A stretch of 64,000 bases of DNA from Pseudonocardia benzenivorans CB1190 (GCF_000196675.2 NC_015312.1:1736001-1800000), one strand, 5' to 3'. Positions 27,044-39,897 are shown, counted from the stretch's first letter. Notes: generated by a model from the sequence alone, not told the origin. Numbers and translations are program-made.

Positions 27044-27730
27044 TCAGAGTCGGGGCAGGCCGAGCGCGTCGGCGTGGGTGTCGACGACCGAGCGGAACCA
27101 CGCGGCGTGGTCGCGGACGATGTTGTGCGTGTGACCGTGCAGCTCCCAGCCGATCGCGCCGAAGAGCCCCGACCAGGCGGTGACGGTGAGTGCGGCACGG
27201 ACGGGGTCGTCGGTGAGGCCGAGGTCGGCGAGCACCCGGGGTTCGAGCATGTCGGCCACACCGGGCAGCGGGGTGAGCACGCCGCTCGCGAGCCCGTCGG
27301 TGATGATCGCGACCACGAGCGTGCCGACGCGGGCGGCGGGCCCGATCGTGGTCTCGGGGGCGGCGTAACCGGGGACGGGCGACCCGTAGAGCAGCGAGTA
27401 CTCGTGCGGGTGGGCGAGCGCCCAGTCGCGGGCGGCGCCGCAGGCGGCGTGCAGGCGGCCGCGCAGGTCCTCGCGCGGGACCGCCGCCTCGGCCCGCTCC
27501 GCCGCGGTGCCGAGCGCGTCGTAGGCGTCGACGATCAGCGTCGTCAGCAGGTCGTCACGGCTGGGGAAGTAGCGGTACACCGCCGACGACGCCATGCCCA
27601 GCTCCCGGGCCACGGCACGCAGTGAGAGCGCGGCGGCGCCGTCGGTTGCCAGGTGCGCGCGGGCGACGTCGGCGATCTCGGCCGTCAGCTGCGCGCGGAC
27701 GCGGGCGCGGGCGGTGCGGGGTGCGGACAT
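27044..27730 (-). CDS. TetR-family transcriptional regulator
   Basis: In this 228-residue repressor the N-terminal helix-turn-helix (about 18-65) reads LSLRAVARELGMASSAVYRYFPSRDDLLTTLI. The ligand domain includes WALAHPHEYSLLYGSPVPGY, characteristic of the WHG-type TetR C-terminal family. It diverges from glyA with 113 bp between; a palindromic operator-like region lies there. The likely target is itself; the effector is unknown. Confidence 0.9.
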   Translation of the reverse strand: MSAPRTARARVRAQLTAEIADVARAHLATDGAAALSLRAVARELGMASSAVYRYFPSRDDLLTTLIVDAYDALGTAAERAEAAVPREDLRGRLHAACGAARDWALAHPHEYSLLYGSPVPGYAAPETTIGPAARVGTLVVAIITDGLASGVLTPLPGVADMLEPRVLADLGLTDDPVRAALTVTAWSGLFGAIGWELHGHTHNIVRDHAAWFRSVVDTHADALGLPRL

Positions 27731-27742
27731 GCGACGGATTCT

Positions 27743-27792
27743 GCCTCACTGCGAGAGCATTGGAAACCGACGAGAGCATCGCTCTGTGAGGC
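27743..27792. promoter_or_regulatory. Candidate TetR operators between tetR and glyA
   Basis: AGAGCATCGCTCT near 27774-27786 is a 5-3-5 palindrome. A second GCGAGAGCAT lies 20 bp to the left (27751-27760), two helical turns away. These are enclosed by an outer inverted repeat GCCTCAC (27743-27749) / GTGAGGC (27786-27792). This is the expected layout for a TetR dimer pair controlling its own divergent promoter. Confidence 0.5.
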
Positions 27793-27829
27793 CTGCCCCT
27801 CCGGGTGCGGTGATCAGGACCGCCGCAGG

Positions 27830-27835
27830 TAACCT
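27830..27835 (+). promoter_or_regulatory. -10 hexamer for a leaderless glyA transcript
   Basis: TAACCT lies 8 nt before GTG 27844 with no ribosome-binding site between, consistent with transcription starting at or one base before the start codon. Confidence 0.4.
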
Positions 27836-27843
27836 CGACCGAC

Positions 27844-29124
27844 GTGAGCACACCGTTCTGGGGCCCGGACTTCGACGCACTGCAGCAGCAGGATCCCGAG
27901 ATCGCGGGAGTCGTGCTGGACGAGCTCGAACGGCTGCGGGGCGGACTGCAGCTCATCGCGAGCGAGAACCTCACCAGCCCCGCCGTCCTGGCCGCGCTGG
28001 GCTCGACGCTCTCGAACAAGTACGCCGAGGGCTACCCCGGCCGCCGGTACTACGGCGGCTGCCAGGTCGTCGACGTCGCCGAGGAGATCGGCAACGCCCG
28101 CACCAAGGAGCTGTTCGGCGCGGAGCACGCCAACCTCCAGCCGCACTCGGGCGCGAGCGCGAACCTCGCCGCCTACGCGGCGTTCGCCAAGCCGGGCGAC
28201 ACGGTGCTGGCCATGGACCTCAAGCAGGGCGGCCACCTCACCCACGGCTCCAAGGTCAACTTCTCGGGCCTGTGGTTCGACGCGGTCTCCTACACCGTCC
28301 GCCAGGACACCGAGCTGATCGACTACGACCAGGTGCGCGACCTCGCGCTGCAGCACCGGCCGAAGATCATCATCTGCGGTGCGACGGCCTACCCGCGCCT
28401 GATCGACTTCGCGCTGTTCCGCGAGATCGCCGACGAGGTCGACGCCAAGCTCATGGTCGACGCCGCGCACTTCATCGGCCTGGTCGCGGGCAAGGCGATC
28501 CCGTCGCCGGTGCCGTTCGCCGACGTCGTCACCGCGACGACGCACAAGGTGCTGCGCGGCCCGCGCGGCGGCATGGTGCTGTGCCGGGCGGAGCACGCCA
28601 AGGCCATCGACAAGGCCGTCTTCCCGTTCTCCCAGGGCGGCCCGCTGATGCACGCGGTGGCGGCCAAGGCCGTCGCGATGCGCGAGGCGGCGCAGCCGGA
28701 GTACCAGAAGTACGCGACGCAGGTCATCGCGAACGCGCAGGCGCTCGCGAAGGGCCTGGAGGCCGAGGGCATGCGGGCCGTCTCCGGCGGTACCGACACC
28801 CACCTCGCGCTGATCGACCTCCGTCCGATCGGGGTCACCGGCGCCGAGGCCGAGGCGCGGTGCGACGCGGCCCGGATCACGCTCAACAAGAACGCGATCC
28901 CGTACGACCCGGCCCCGCCGATGAAGCCCTCCGGCATCCGGGTCGGCTCGCCGGCCTCGACGACCCAGGGCATGGTCGAGACGGACATGGCCGAGGTCGC
29001 GTCGCTGCTGGCGCGGGCGGTCAAGGCGCCCCAGGGCACCCCGGCGGGCGACGCCGAGCTGCGCGAGGTCGCCGACGCGGTCTCGACCCTCGTCGCGCGG
29101 GTCCCGGCCTACCCGCGCGGCTGA
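27844..29124 (+). CDS. glyA: Serine hydroxymethyltransferase
   Basis: This 426-residue PLP enzyme interconverts serine and glycine with tetrahydrofolate. Signatures: LIASENLTSPAVLAALGS, KYAEGYPGRRYYGGC, the PLP lysine in TATTHKVLRGPRGG, and IRVGSPASTTQGM near the C-terminus. It is an insertion relative to the mycobacterial gene order, placed between tsaC and wecA, and is followed by wecA after 12 nt. A second glyA could exist elsewhere; this window cannot tell. Confidence 0.96.
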   Translation: MSTPFWGPDFDALQQQDPEIAGVVLDELERLRGGLQLIASENLTSPAVLAALGSTLSNKYAEGYPGRRYYGGCQVVDVAEEIGNARTKELFGAEHANLQPHSGASANLAAYAAFAKPGDTVLAMDLKQGGHLTHGSKVNFSGLWFDAVSYTVRQDTELIDYDQVRDLALQHRPKIIICGATAYPRLIDFALFREIADEVDAKLMVDAAHFIGLVAGKAIPSPVPFADVVTATTHKVLRGPRGGMVLCRAEHAKAIDKAVFPFSQGGPLMHAVAAKAVAMREAAQPEYQKYATQVIANAQALAKGLEAEGMRAVSGGTDTHLALIDLRPIGVTGAEAEARCDAARITLNKNAIPYDPAPPMKPSGIRVGSPASTTQGMVETDMAEVASLLARAVKAPQGTPAGDAELREVADAVSTLVARVPAYPRG

Positions 29125-29136
29125 CCGGCCCGGTCC

Positions 29137-30342
29137 GTGCTCGCCGCGGCCGCACCAGGCCTGGCACCCGTCGGACTCGGGCTGCCGATCCGTGAGTACC
29201 TGCTCGCGGGGTTGACCGCTGCCGTCGTCACGTTCCTGCTCACCGGCCTGGTCCGGGTGCTGGCGCTGAAGGCGGGGGCGGTGGCGTGGCCGCGCAACCG
29301 CGACGTCCACACCACGCCGACGCCGCGCTGGGGCGGGCTGGCGATGTTCGGCGGCGTGCTCGCCGGCATCGGCCTCGCGCTGCAGCTGCCGGCACTGCGG
29401 CTGGCGTTCGACTACTCCGACGACGTGCTCGGCGTCGTCATCGCGGCCGCGCTGCTGTGCGGGGTCGGGGTACTGGACGACCGCTGGGAGCTCGACGCCC
29501 TGACCAAGCTGGCGGGGCAGATCACGGCGGCGGGCGTCCTCGTGCTCTTCGGCATCCAGTGGGCGGTCTTCTGGGTGCCGTGGGGCGGCGGCGGGCAGAG
29601 CTCCGGTTCGTTGCTGATCCTCGGGCAGAGCCAGGGCGTGCTGCTCACCGTGCTGCTCACCGTCGCGCTGGTGAACGCGATGAACTTCATCGACGGGCTC
29701 GACGGGCTCGCGGCCGGCGTCGGCCTCATCGCGGCCGCCGCGACCGGGCTGTTCGCCATCGGGCTGGTACGCCAGAACGGCAACGACCCGTCGGCGTACT
29801 CGCCCGCCCTGCTCGCGGCGGTGCTGGCCGGTGCCTGCCTGGGCTTCCTGCCGCACAACTTCAACCCGGCACGCATCTTCATGGGCGACTCGGGGTCGAT
29901 GCTGATCGGTGTGCTGCTCGCCGCGGCGACCACCGGGGCGTCGGGCAGGTTGCCGATCAGCGTGACGACCGACGGGACCGACGTGCTGGCGTTGTTCGCG
30001 CCGGTGATCGTCGTCGCGGCCGTGATGTTCGTCCCGCTGCTGGACCTGCTGATGGCGGTGATCCGGCGGACCCGCGCCGGGACGAGCCCGCTCTCCCCGG
30101 ACAAGATGCACCTGCACCACCGGCTGCTCGAGATCGGCCACAGCCATCGTCGCGCGGTGCTGCTGATCTACCTGTGGGCCGCGGTGCTGGCCTTCGGTGC
30201 CGTGGCGTTGGCCCTCGTCGACGACCCGACCGCCGTGCTGTGGGCCGTCGGGGCCGGGATCGTGGTCGCGATCGTCGCGACCGTCGTGCCGCGCGACCGC
30301 GCCCTCGCGGCGATGAGACGCGGCTCACCAGGGCGTTCCTGA
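29137..30342 (+). CDS. wecA: Undecaprenyl-phosphate GlcNAc-1-phosphate transferase (WecA/Rfe type)
   Basis: This 401-residue membrane enzyme has about ten transmembrane helices and starts cell-wall linker or polysaccharide synthesis by transferring GlcNAc-1-P to a polyprenyl phosphate. The MraY/WecA superfamily motifs are all present: TPRWGGLAMF, the Asp pair GVLDDRWELD, NFIDGLDGLAAG, FNPARIFMGDSGSM and the cytoplasmic SPDKMHLHHRLLE. In M. tuberculosis the equivalent gene (Rv1302) also immediately precedes the ATP synthase operon. GTG 29137 is the only reasonable start after glyA. Confidence 0.92.
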   Translation: MLAAAAPGLAPVGLGLPIREYLLAGLTAAVVTFLLTGLVRVLALKAGAVAWPRNRDVHTTPTPRWGGLAMFGGVLAGIGLALQLPALRLAFDYSDDVLGVVIAAALLCGVGVLDDRWELDALTKLAGQITAAGVLVLFGIQWAVFWVPWGGGGQSSGSLLILGQSQGVLLTVLLTVALVNAMNFIDGLDGLAAGVGLIAAAATGLFAIGLVRQNGNDPSAYSPALLAAVLAGACLGFLPHNFNPARIFMGDSGSMLIGVLLAAATTGASGRLPISVTTDGTDVLALFAPVIVVAAVMFVPLLDLLMAVIRRTRAGTSPLSPDKMHLHHRLLEIGHSHRRAVLLIYLWAAVLAFGAVALALVDDPTAVLWAVGAGIVVAIVATVVPRDRALAAMRRGSPGRS

Positions 30343-30476
30343 CCCGCGGGCTCCGCAGGTGATCGACGCCCCCGGACGTGGCGTACGCCTCGTCCGCACA
30401 GGTCAGGGGGGCGTGGTCGGTGAAATTTGCTGTGATAGCGTCCGTTTTCGAGACCGGTCGTCGGCCGGGTGCGTCC

Positions 30477-30502
30477 GAGCTTGTGAAAGTATCCACAAGC
30501 TC
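30477..30502. promoter_or_regulatory. Probable Rex (redox repressor) operator before the ATP synthase operon
   Basis: A perfect 9-bp inverted repeat, GAGCTTGTG (30477-30485) and CACAAGCTC (30494-30502), has an 8-bp spacer. Its core at 30481-30498 reads TTGTGAA-AGTA-TCCACAA, which differs from the Rex operator consensus TTGTGAA-N4-TTCACAA at one base. Rex senses NADH/NAD+ and represses respiratory genes in actinobacteria. The site lies 39 nt before the first gene of the operon. As RNA it could also form a hairpin. Confidence 0.65.
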
Positions 30503-30536
30503 GTGGCGGACCCGGCGGCGTCGAGGCGAGGAGCAG

Positions 30537-30755
30537 GTGGACAGCAACAGTCGCGGTGGCCCCCAGGGTCCCGAACTGGGCGACCTCCTCTCCATGGGCT
30601 TGACCATCGCGCTCTGCGTGATGGCCGGTTTCGGTTTGGGATGGTTGGTCGACCTTCCCTTCGGAACGTTCCCGGTGTTCGCGCTCGTAGGTCTGCTCCT
30701 CGGAGTGATCGCGGCCGGCGGGTTCGTCTACCGGATGTTCAAGAGGTTTCAGTGA
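30537..30755 (+). CDS. AtpZ/AtpI-like small membrane protein of the ATP synthase operon
   Basis: This 72-residue protein has two transmembrane helices (LGDLLSMGLTIALCVMAGFGLGWLVD and FPVFALVGLLLGVIAAGGFVYRMF) and the AtpZ-like GLGWLVD turn. It is the first gene of the atp operon, where such proteins assist c-ring assembly or Mg2+ handling. I chose GTG 30537 because GCGAGGAGCAG gives a good ribosome-binding site. Codons upstream overlap the Rex-like operator and look non-coding. Confidence 0.8.
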   Translation: MDSNSRGGPQGPELGDLLSMGLTIALCVMAGFGLGWLVDLPFGTFPVFALVGLLLGVIAAGGFVYRMFKRFQ

Positions 30756-30801
30756 CGAAACGGGGTTTCGCGGTGAGTGACCGAGACGGGGTGACGGCTC
30801 C

Positions 30802-31206
30802 GTGACCGCAGTTCCGGGCTACGTCCCGCCCGTCACCCGGGCCACGTTCCGCCGCACGGCGATCATCGGCGCCGCAGTGGCGCTCGTGGCCGTCGCGGTT
30901 CTCGTCCCGTTGGGCTACGGGCTGTTCGCGCTCTTCGGATGCGTCGGCATCGCCCTCGGGATTCTCAACTCCGCCTTCGCGATGGGGTCGGTCGTGCGGT
31001 TCTCGCACGGCGCCGCCGCCCCGTCCAAGGCCAAGTTCTCCGGCGGCGTGCTGGTCCGTCTCGCCGTCATCACGGTCGTCGCGTTCGGCTGCGCGTTCCT
31101 CGTGCGCCCCCAGGGGGTCGCCGTGTTCGTGGGTCTCGCGGTCTTCCAGCTGCTGGCCACCGTGAGTTCGATCCTGCCGTTGATCAAGGAGATCCGACAG
31201 AAATGA
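30802..31206 (+). CDS. ATP synthase subunit I-like protein
   Basis: This 134-residue membrane protein has four hydrophobic segments (AAVALVAVAVLVPLGYGLFALFG, ALGILNSAFAMGSVV, LVRLAVITVVAFGCAFLV, VFVGLAVFQLLATVSSILP). It corresponds to the Rv1303-type gene before atpB and probably helps ATP synthase assembly. Its TGA overlaps the atpB ATG (ATGA at 31203-31206). Confidence 0.8.
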   Translation: MTAVPGYVPPVTRATFRRTAIIGAAVALVAVAVLVPLGYGLFALFGCVGIALGILNSAFAMGSVVRFSHGAAAPSKAKFSGGVLVRLAVITVVAFGCAFLVRPQGVAVFVGLAVFQLLATVSSILPLIKEIRQK

Positions 31207-31937
31207 ATGCCGAGGTCCTCGCGGCCGGGGGAGAGATCAAGCCCGGTGAGCACTGGACGGGGTCGCTTTTCGGCCTGACCGTGAACCTCGACACGATCAT
31301 CGGCACGCTGATCGCCGCGGTGATCGTCTGTGGTGCCGGCTTCTACATGGCCCGCCGTGCGACCAAGGGCCGCCCCTCGGGGTTGCAGGTCGCGTTCGAG
31401 GCGCTCGCCGGGTGGGTCCAGGGCCAGATTCGTGACGGGATGGGTCTGCGCGCACCGCGCGGTGTCGTCGGGCTCTGCATCACGCTGTTCGCCTTCATCC
31501 TCATCTGCAACTGGCTCGCCGCGCTGCCCAGCGAGCACTGGATCCCGCCGCCCACGTCCGACGTGAACCTCGTCTACCCGATGGCGCTGCTCGTCATCGT
31601 GTGGGTCAACGTCGCGGGCATCCGGGCCAAGGGCGCGAAGAGCTACTTCGGGCACTTCACGAAGCCCTACGCGTTCCTCGCGCCGATCGAGTTCGTGACC
31701 CAGTACTTCTCCCGCCCGCTGTCGCTCGCGCTGCGGCTCTTCGGCAACATCTTCGCCGGCGGGATCATGGTCGCGGTGATCGGGCTGATGTCGGCCTACG
31801 TGCTGTGGGTCCCGATGGCGGCCTGGAAGCTGTTCGACATGTTCATCGGCGCGATCCAGGCGCTGATCTTCACGCTGCTCACCCTCATCTACTTCACCGA
31901 GGCGGTCGGCAGCGAGGCCGACGAGCACGCGCACTAG
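31203..31937 (+). CDS. atpB: ATP synthase Fo subunit a
   Basis: This 244-residue subunit forms the proton half-channels beside the c-ring. The essential arginine is in the helix [14 protein letters not shown]; other signatures are [27 protein letters not shown] and [17 protein letters not shown]. It starts at ATG 31203, overlapping the upstream stop by four bases. A 107-bp gap with no evident feature separates it from atpE. Confidence 0.96.
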   Translation: MNAEVLAAGGEIKPGEHWTGSLFGLTVNLDTIIGTLIAAVIVCGAGFYMARRATKGRPSGLQVAFEALAGWVQGQIRDGMGLRAPRGVVGLCITLFAFILICNWLAALPSEHWIPPPTSDVNLVYPMALLVIVWVNVAGIRAKGAKSYFGHFTKPYAFLAPIEFVTQYFSRPLSLALRLFGNIFAGGIMVAVIGLMSAYVLWVPMAAWKLFDMFIGAIQALIFTLLTLIYFTEAVGSEADEHAH

Positions 31938-32044
31938 CCGGGCATCGTCAGGCCCACCCCTCACGCACAACCGAAGAACCCACCCCGACGCACGACTCGC
32001 GCCACGCGACGGCGCGGTACGAGAAAGCACGAGGAGAGTCAGTC

Positions 32045-32320
32045 ATGAGCATTTCCTACCTGGCCCAGGAAGCTGCCAGCGGTGGGTCGAGCACGCTCGG
32101 CCTCGCGATGATCGGTGGTGGCATCGCCCTCGCCGGTGGCGCCATCGGCGCGGCGATCGGTGACGGTCTCGCCGGTGCGTCGGTCATCCAGGGTGTCGCC
32201 CGCCAGCCGGAGGCGGCCGGCCGCCTCAACACGACCATGTTCCTGATCATCGGTCTGGTCGAGGGCATGTACTTCATCAACCTGGCGTTCATGGCGCTGT
32301 TCGTCTTCGTCCTGGCGTGA
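32045..32320 (+). CDS. atpE: ATP synthase Fo subunit c
   Basis: This 91-residue, two-helix proteolipid forms the rotating ring. The first helix has the Gly/Ala ladder ([21 protein letters not shown]), the loop carries ARQPE, and the proton-carrying Glu73 lies in [16 protein letters not shown]. The Glu region matches the mycobacterial bedaquiline target site in outline (LVE..YFINLAF). GAGGAGAGTCAGTC precedes ATG 32045. It is slightly longer at the N-terminus than the usual 80 residues. Confidence 0.97.
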   Translation: MSISYLAQEAASGGSSTLGLAMIGGGIALAGGAIGAAIGDGLAGASVIQGVARQPEAAGRLNTTMFLIIGLVEGMYFINLAFMALFVFVLA

Positions 32321-32327
32321 TCACGCC

Positions 32328-32882
32328 ATGACGACCGCGGTGCTGGCGCAGGGGGGTGGCGAGACCACCAACTTCCTGCTGCCCAACTTCACGATCGTCG
32401 TCGAGATCGTGATCTTCCTTCTGGTCCTGTTCTTCTTCTACCGGTTCGTCGTGCCGCCGCTGACCAAGGCCATGCGTGAGCGCGACGAGATGGTCCGCAA
32501 GCAGGTGGAGGAGCGCGACCGGGCGGTGCGCACGCTGCGCGAGGCCGAGGAGCGCTATGCCGCCTCGCTCGCGGAGGCCCGTGGCGAGGCCACGGCGATC
32601 CGCGACGAGGCCCGCGCCGACGCCCAGCAGATCCGCGAGACCATGCGGGCCGAGACCGACCGCGAGGTCGCCCGGCTGCGTGAGCAGGGCGAGGCCGAGC
32701 TCGCCGCCCAGCGCGCCGAGACGGCTCGGTCGCTGCGCGCCGAGATCGGGGGCCTGTCGAGCGACCTGGCGTCCCGGGTACTGGGCCGTCCGATCGACGA
32801 CGGCCGGCACCGTTCGACCGTCGAGAGCTTCCTGGCCGACCTCGAGCGGGGCTCGGCCAAGGACGCCGAGGGAGTCCGCTGA
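32328..32882 (+). CDS. atpF: ATP synthase Fo subunit b
   Basis: This 184-residue peripheral-stalk subunit has one N-terminal membrane helix (TIVVEIVIFLLVLFFFYRFVV) followed by a long charged coiled coil (MRERDEMVRKQVEERDRAVR onward). It follows atpE by 7 nt, and its stop overlaps the next start (TGATG). It is the first of two consecutive b-type subunits. Confidence 0.95.
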   Translation: MTTAVLAQGGGETTNFLLPNFTIVVEIVIFLLVLFFFYRFVVPPLTKAMRERDEMVRKQVEERDRAVRTLREAEERYAASLAEARGEATAIRDEARADAQQIRETMRAETDREVARLREQGEAELAAQRAETARSLRAEIGGLSSDLASRVLGRPIDDGRHRSTVESFLADLERGSAKDAEGVR

Positions 32883-33409
32883 TGGAGATCATCGCCGAAC
32901 TCGTCGCGTTCGTGATCGTCATCCTGGTCATCTGGCGCTTCGTCGTGCCGGTGCTCAAGAAGATGGTCACGGCCCGGCAGGACACCGTTCAGCAGCAGGT
33001 CGACGAGGCCGAGGAGGCCACGCGCAAGCTGAACGAGGCGCAGGCCAAGCTCGAGTCCGCCGTCGAGGAGGCGCGCCAGGAGGCGGCGCGCATCCGCGAC
33101 GACGCCCGTGCCGACGCCACCCGCATCCACGACGAGCTCGTGGAGCAGGCGAAGCGCGAGATCGAGCGCACCAAGGCGCGCGGCGGCGAGCAGCTCGCCG
33201 CGCAGCGCGACCAGGTGGTCCGCCAGATGCGCGCCGAGCTGGGCGCCCAGTCCTACGGCCTGGCCGAGAAGCTGGTCGTCGAGTCGCTGGCCGACGAGAG
33301 CGCCCGCCGCGCGTCGGTCGACGACTTCCTCGACGACATCGACCGGCTCGTGGAGGCCCGCGCGGCCACGTCCGCCGATGCTCCCGCGACCGCAGGGGGA
33401 GGAGCCTGA
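32882..33409 (+). CDS. Second b-type subunit (b') of ATP synthase, unfused
   Basis: This 175-residue protein has a membrane helix (ELVAFVIVILVIWRFVVPVL) and a coiled coil starting TARQDTVQQQVDEAEEATRK. It aligns by eye with the N-terminal part of the mycobacterial b'-delta fusion protein (GFAVIVYLVWRFIVP...SARQDTVRQQL). Here it is a separate gene ending in an Ala/Thr/Gly-rich tail and is coupled to delta by TGATG at 33407-33411. Actinobacteria outside the mycobacterial lineage usually have one b. Two b-type genes with separate delta resemble the likely ancestor of the fusion. Confidence 0.88.
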   Translation: MEIIAELVAFVIVILVIWRFVVPVLKKMVTARQDTVQQQVDEAEEATRKLNEAQAKLESAVEEARQEAARIRDDARADATRIHDELVEQAKREIERTKARGGEQLAAQRDQVVRQMRAELGAQSYGLAEKLVVESLADESARRASVDDFLDDIDRLVEARAATSADAPATAGGGA

Positions 33410-34251
33410 TGGCCGCCTCGACCGAGACGCAGCTGCAGTCGGCCAGCCGTGAGTCGCTGGCCGACGCGGTGCGGCGGCTCGACGCCGTGGTCGACTCCTC
33501 GGCCGGCGCGGACCTCGCGATCCTGGGCGACGACCTGTTCGCCGTCGAGCGGCTGCTGGAGTCCGAGCCCGCCCTGCGCCGGCACCTCGCCGACCCGGCC
33601 GTGGCCCCGGAGGCCCGCACCGAGCTCGCCCGCCGGCTGCTCGAGGGCAAGATCGGCGCTGCGGCGCTCGACCTGGTCAGCACACTTGTGTCGGCACGCT
33701 GGTCGCGCTCGATCGACCTGCTGGACGCCCTGGAGGCGCTCGCCCGCCGGGCGGTGCTCGGCGTGGCCGAGAAGGACGGGTCACTCGACGAGGTCGAGGA
33801 CCAGCTCTTCCGCTTCGGTCGCATCCTCGACCGTGAGCCGCAACTGGCCCGCCTGCTCGCCGACCGCTCGACGCCGGCCGACAAGCGCGTCGGTCTGCTC
33901 TCGGAGCTGTTGCGCGGCAAGGCGTCGACGGTCACGACGACGCTGCTCGAACAGGCCGTGCGGTCGCCGCGCGGGCTGGCGCTCGACATCGTCGCCGGGC
34001 AGCTCGCCGAGCTGGCCGCAGCCCGCCGGGACCGCTACGTCGCGCACGTGCGGTCGGCCGTCGCGCTGACCGACCAGCAGGAGCAGCGCCTGACCGAGTC
34101 GCTGGGCAGGCTGTACGGCCGCCCGATCTCGCTGCAGGTCGAGCACGATCCCGAGATCCTCGGCGGGCTCGTCGTCCAGGTCGGTGGCGAGCTGATCGAC
34201 GGCAGTGTGGCCGGCCGGCTGGCCGCCGCCCGCCGCGGGCTGCCGACCTGA
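33409..34251 (+). CDS. atpH: ATP synthase F1 subunit delta
   Basis: This 280-residue stalk connector is longer than the usual ~180-residue delta because of an extra N-terminal helical segment of ~100 residues ([20 protein letters not shown] and on). The same extra segment occurs in the mycobacterial b'-delta fusion. The classic delta part includes [20 protein letters not shown] and, at the C-terminus, [20 protein letters not shown]. It starts at ATG 33409, overlapping the b' stop. Confidence 0.93.
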   Translation: MAASTETQLQSASRESLADAVRRLDAVVDSSAGADLAILGDDLFAVERLLESEPALRRHLADPAVAPEARTELARRLLEGKIGAAALDLVSTLVSARWSRSIDLLDALEALARRAVLGVAEKDGSLDEVEDQLFRFGRILDREPQLARLLADRSTPADKRVGLLSELLRGKASTVTTTLLEQAVRSPRGLALDIVAGQLAELAAARRDRYVAHVRSAVALTDQQEQRLTESLGRLYGRPISLQVEHDPEILGGLVVQVGGELIDGSVAGRLAAARRGLPT

Positions 34252-34315
34252 GCACCGGCCGACACACCCCCACGCGACGCGCACAGCGCGACCGACAGAA
34301 GGAAAGACGAGAGCC

Positions 34316-35959
<1,644 letters not shown>

Positions 35960-35972
35960 CGGGTAGGGACCG

Positions 35973-38398
<2,426 letters not shown>

Positions 38399-38417
38399 TC
38401 GGGCCGGAAAGGGCATC

Positions 38418-38798
38418 ATGGCGGAGATGACGGTCGACCTCGTGTCGGTCGAGCGGAAGATCTGGACGGGGCAGGCGACGTTCGTGCTGGCCCGGACCAC
38501 GGTCGGCGAGATCGGCGTGCTGCCCGGCCACGAGCCGACCCTGGCTCAGCTGGAGGACGCAGGTGTCGTGCGCATCGACACCACCGACGGCCAGTCGCTG
38601 ACCGTGGCCGTGCACGGCGGCTTCCTGTCGGTCACGCCCGACCACGTGTCGATCCTCGCCGAGTTCGCGGAGCTCTCCGAGGAGATCGACGTGAACCGGG
38701 CACGCGCGGCGCTCGACCGGGCGGACGAGTCCGATCCGGAAGGAGCCGCGGCCAGGGCCCGAGCCGAAGCGCGGCTCAAGGCGGCCGGGGCGCAGTAG
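38418..38798 (+). CDS. atpC: ATP synthase F1 subunit epsilon
   Basis: This 126-residue subunit has the N-terminal beta barrel ([20 protein letters not shown]) and a short C-terminal helix-hairpin ([20 protein letters not shown]). The length resembles the mycobacterial form (121) rather than the longer E. coli form. It ends the atp operon; DUF2550 follows after 19 nt with no terminator visible. Confidence 0.96.
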   Translation: MAEMTVDLVSVERKIWTGQATFVLARTTVGEIGVLPGHEPTLAQLEDAGVVRIDTTDGQSLTVAVHGGFLSVTPDHVSILAEFAELSEEIDVNRARAALDRADESDPEGAAARARAEARLKAAGAQ

Positions 38799-38817
38799 CA
38801 GGAAGCAAGGCAGCACT

Positions 38818-39273
38818 GTGGGAACGGTTGCGTCCGTGGTCGGGATCGTTCTCGTGTGTGCCTGTCTGCTGCTCGGCTGGTTCGCCGTGCGGCGTGTACG
38901 TCTCATGCGGGGCGGTGGCGTGGACCTGTGTCTGCGCCGCCGCCCCGCCTCGTTCGTCGGCGCCGACGACGTCGCGGGCTGGCACTTCGGCGTGGGGCGC
39001 TACCACGGCGACGAGTTCGCCTGGCACCGCCTGACCAGCGTCAGGTTCGGCCCGACGCTGCGGATGGACCGCACCGACCTGCGGATCGTCGACAGGCGGG
39101 CGCCGGGAGCGGTCGAGACCTACGCGATCCCGCACGCGTCGGCCGTGCTGCGGCTGCGCACGCACGGCGAGGACCTGGAACTGGCGATGTCGCCCGGCGT
39201 CCTGACGGGCTTCCTGTCGTGGTTGGAGGCGGCCCCGCCCGGACGCACGACGGGGTACCGGCAGGCGTCCTGA
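38818..39273 (+). CDS. DUF2550 single-pass membrane protein
   Basis: This 151-residue protein has one N-terminal membrane helix (VASVVGIVLVCACLLLGWFAV) followed by a DUF2550 domain with FVGADDVAGWHFGVGRY and EFAWHRLTSVRFGP. Its function is unknown. In M. tuberculosis Rv1312 occupies the same position after atpC, so it is probably part of the atp transcript. It is convergent with the pduO gene, stops 9 bp apart. Confidence 0.88.
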   Translation: MGTVASVVGIVLVCACLLLGWFAVRRVRLMRGGGVDLCLRRRPASFVGADDVAGWHFGVGRYHGDEFAWHRLTSVRFGPTLRMDRTDLRIVDRRAPGAVETYAIPHASAVLRLRTHGEDLELAMSPGVLTGFLSWLEAAPPGRTTGYRQAS

Positions 39274-39282
39274 CGGGCCTGC

Positions 39283-39885
39283 TCAGCCCTCCTGCGGGGC
39301 GGCCTGCGCCGAGCCCTGGGGCCCGCCGGGCTGCCACAGCACGTCGCCACCCGGGTTGGCGACCCGGCCGAGGATGAACAACAGGTCCGAGAGCCGGTTG
39401 AGGTAGCGCGCCGTGAGCGGGTTGGTCCGCTCGGCGTCGGCCTCCAGCAGCGCCCACACCGACCGCTCGGCGCGGCGCGTCACCGTGCGGGCGGCGTGCA
39501 GGTACGCCGCGCCCGGGGTACCGCCGGGCAGGATGAACGACGCGAGCTTGGGCAGGCCCTCGTTGAACTCGTCGCACCAGCCCTCGAGGCGCTCGACGTA
39601 GGCGTCGGTCACCCGCAGCGGCGGGTACTCCGGGTTCTCGACGATCGGCGCGCAGAGGTCGGCCCCGACGTCGAACAGGTCGTTCTGGATCTGGCGCAGC
39701 GGCACCAGGACGCGCTCGGCGAGCCCGCCGACGGTGACGGCGACACCGATCGCGGCGTTGGCCTCGTCGGTGTCGGCGTAGGCCGCGAGCCTCGGGTCGG
39801 TCTTGCGCACCCGGCTGAAGTCGCCGAGCGCGGTCGTCCCGTCGTCGCCGGTGCGGGTGTAGATCCTGGTCAGGTGCACGGCCAT
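39283..39885 (-). CDS. Cob(I)yrinic acid a,c-diamide adenosyltransferase, PduO type
   Basis: This 200-residue ATP:cob(I)alamin adenosyltransferase makes the AdoCbl cofactor. The PduO N-terminal signature [25 protein letters not shown] is present, as are [37 protein letters not shown] and [15 protein letters not shown] 39885 was chosen because TACCGT lies 6 nt upstream, a leaderless arrangement, and the longer frame is Pro/Arg-rich. AdoCbl would serve the mutase encoded at 42.3-44.3 kb. Confidence 0.93.
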   Translation of the reverse strand: MAVHLTRIYTRTGDDGTTALGDFSRVRKTDPRLAAYADTDEANAAIGVAVTVGGLAERVLVPLRQIQNDLFDVGADLCAPIVENPEYPPLRVTDAYVERLEGWCDEFNEGLPKLASFILPGGTPGAAYLHAARTVTRRAERSVWALLEADAERTNPLTARYLNRLSDLLFILGRVANPGGDVLWQPGGPQGSAQAAPQEG

Positions 39886-39891
39886 GGGACG

Positions 39892-39897
39892 ACGGTA
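39892..39897 (-). promoter_or_regulatory. -10 hexamer for a leaderless pduO transcript
   Basis: TACCGT on the minus strand ends 6 nt before ATG 39885. It lies back to back with the murA hexamer at 39986. Confidence 0.45.

Noticed and set aside
33400..33415. The b'/delta split as a sequencing frameshift in a fused gene
   Set aside because: Stop and start overlap as TGATG, both proteins have sensible ends, and neighbours in the operon use the same coupling. It still deserves a resequencing check.
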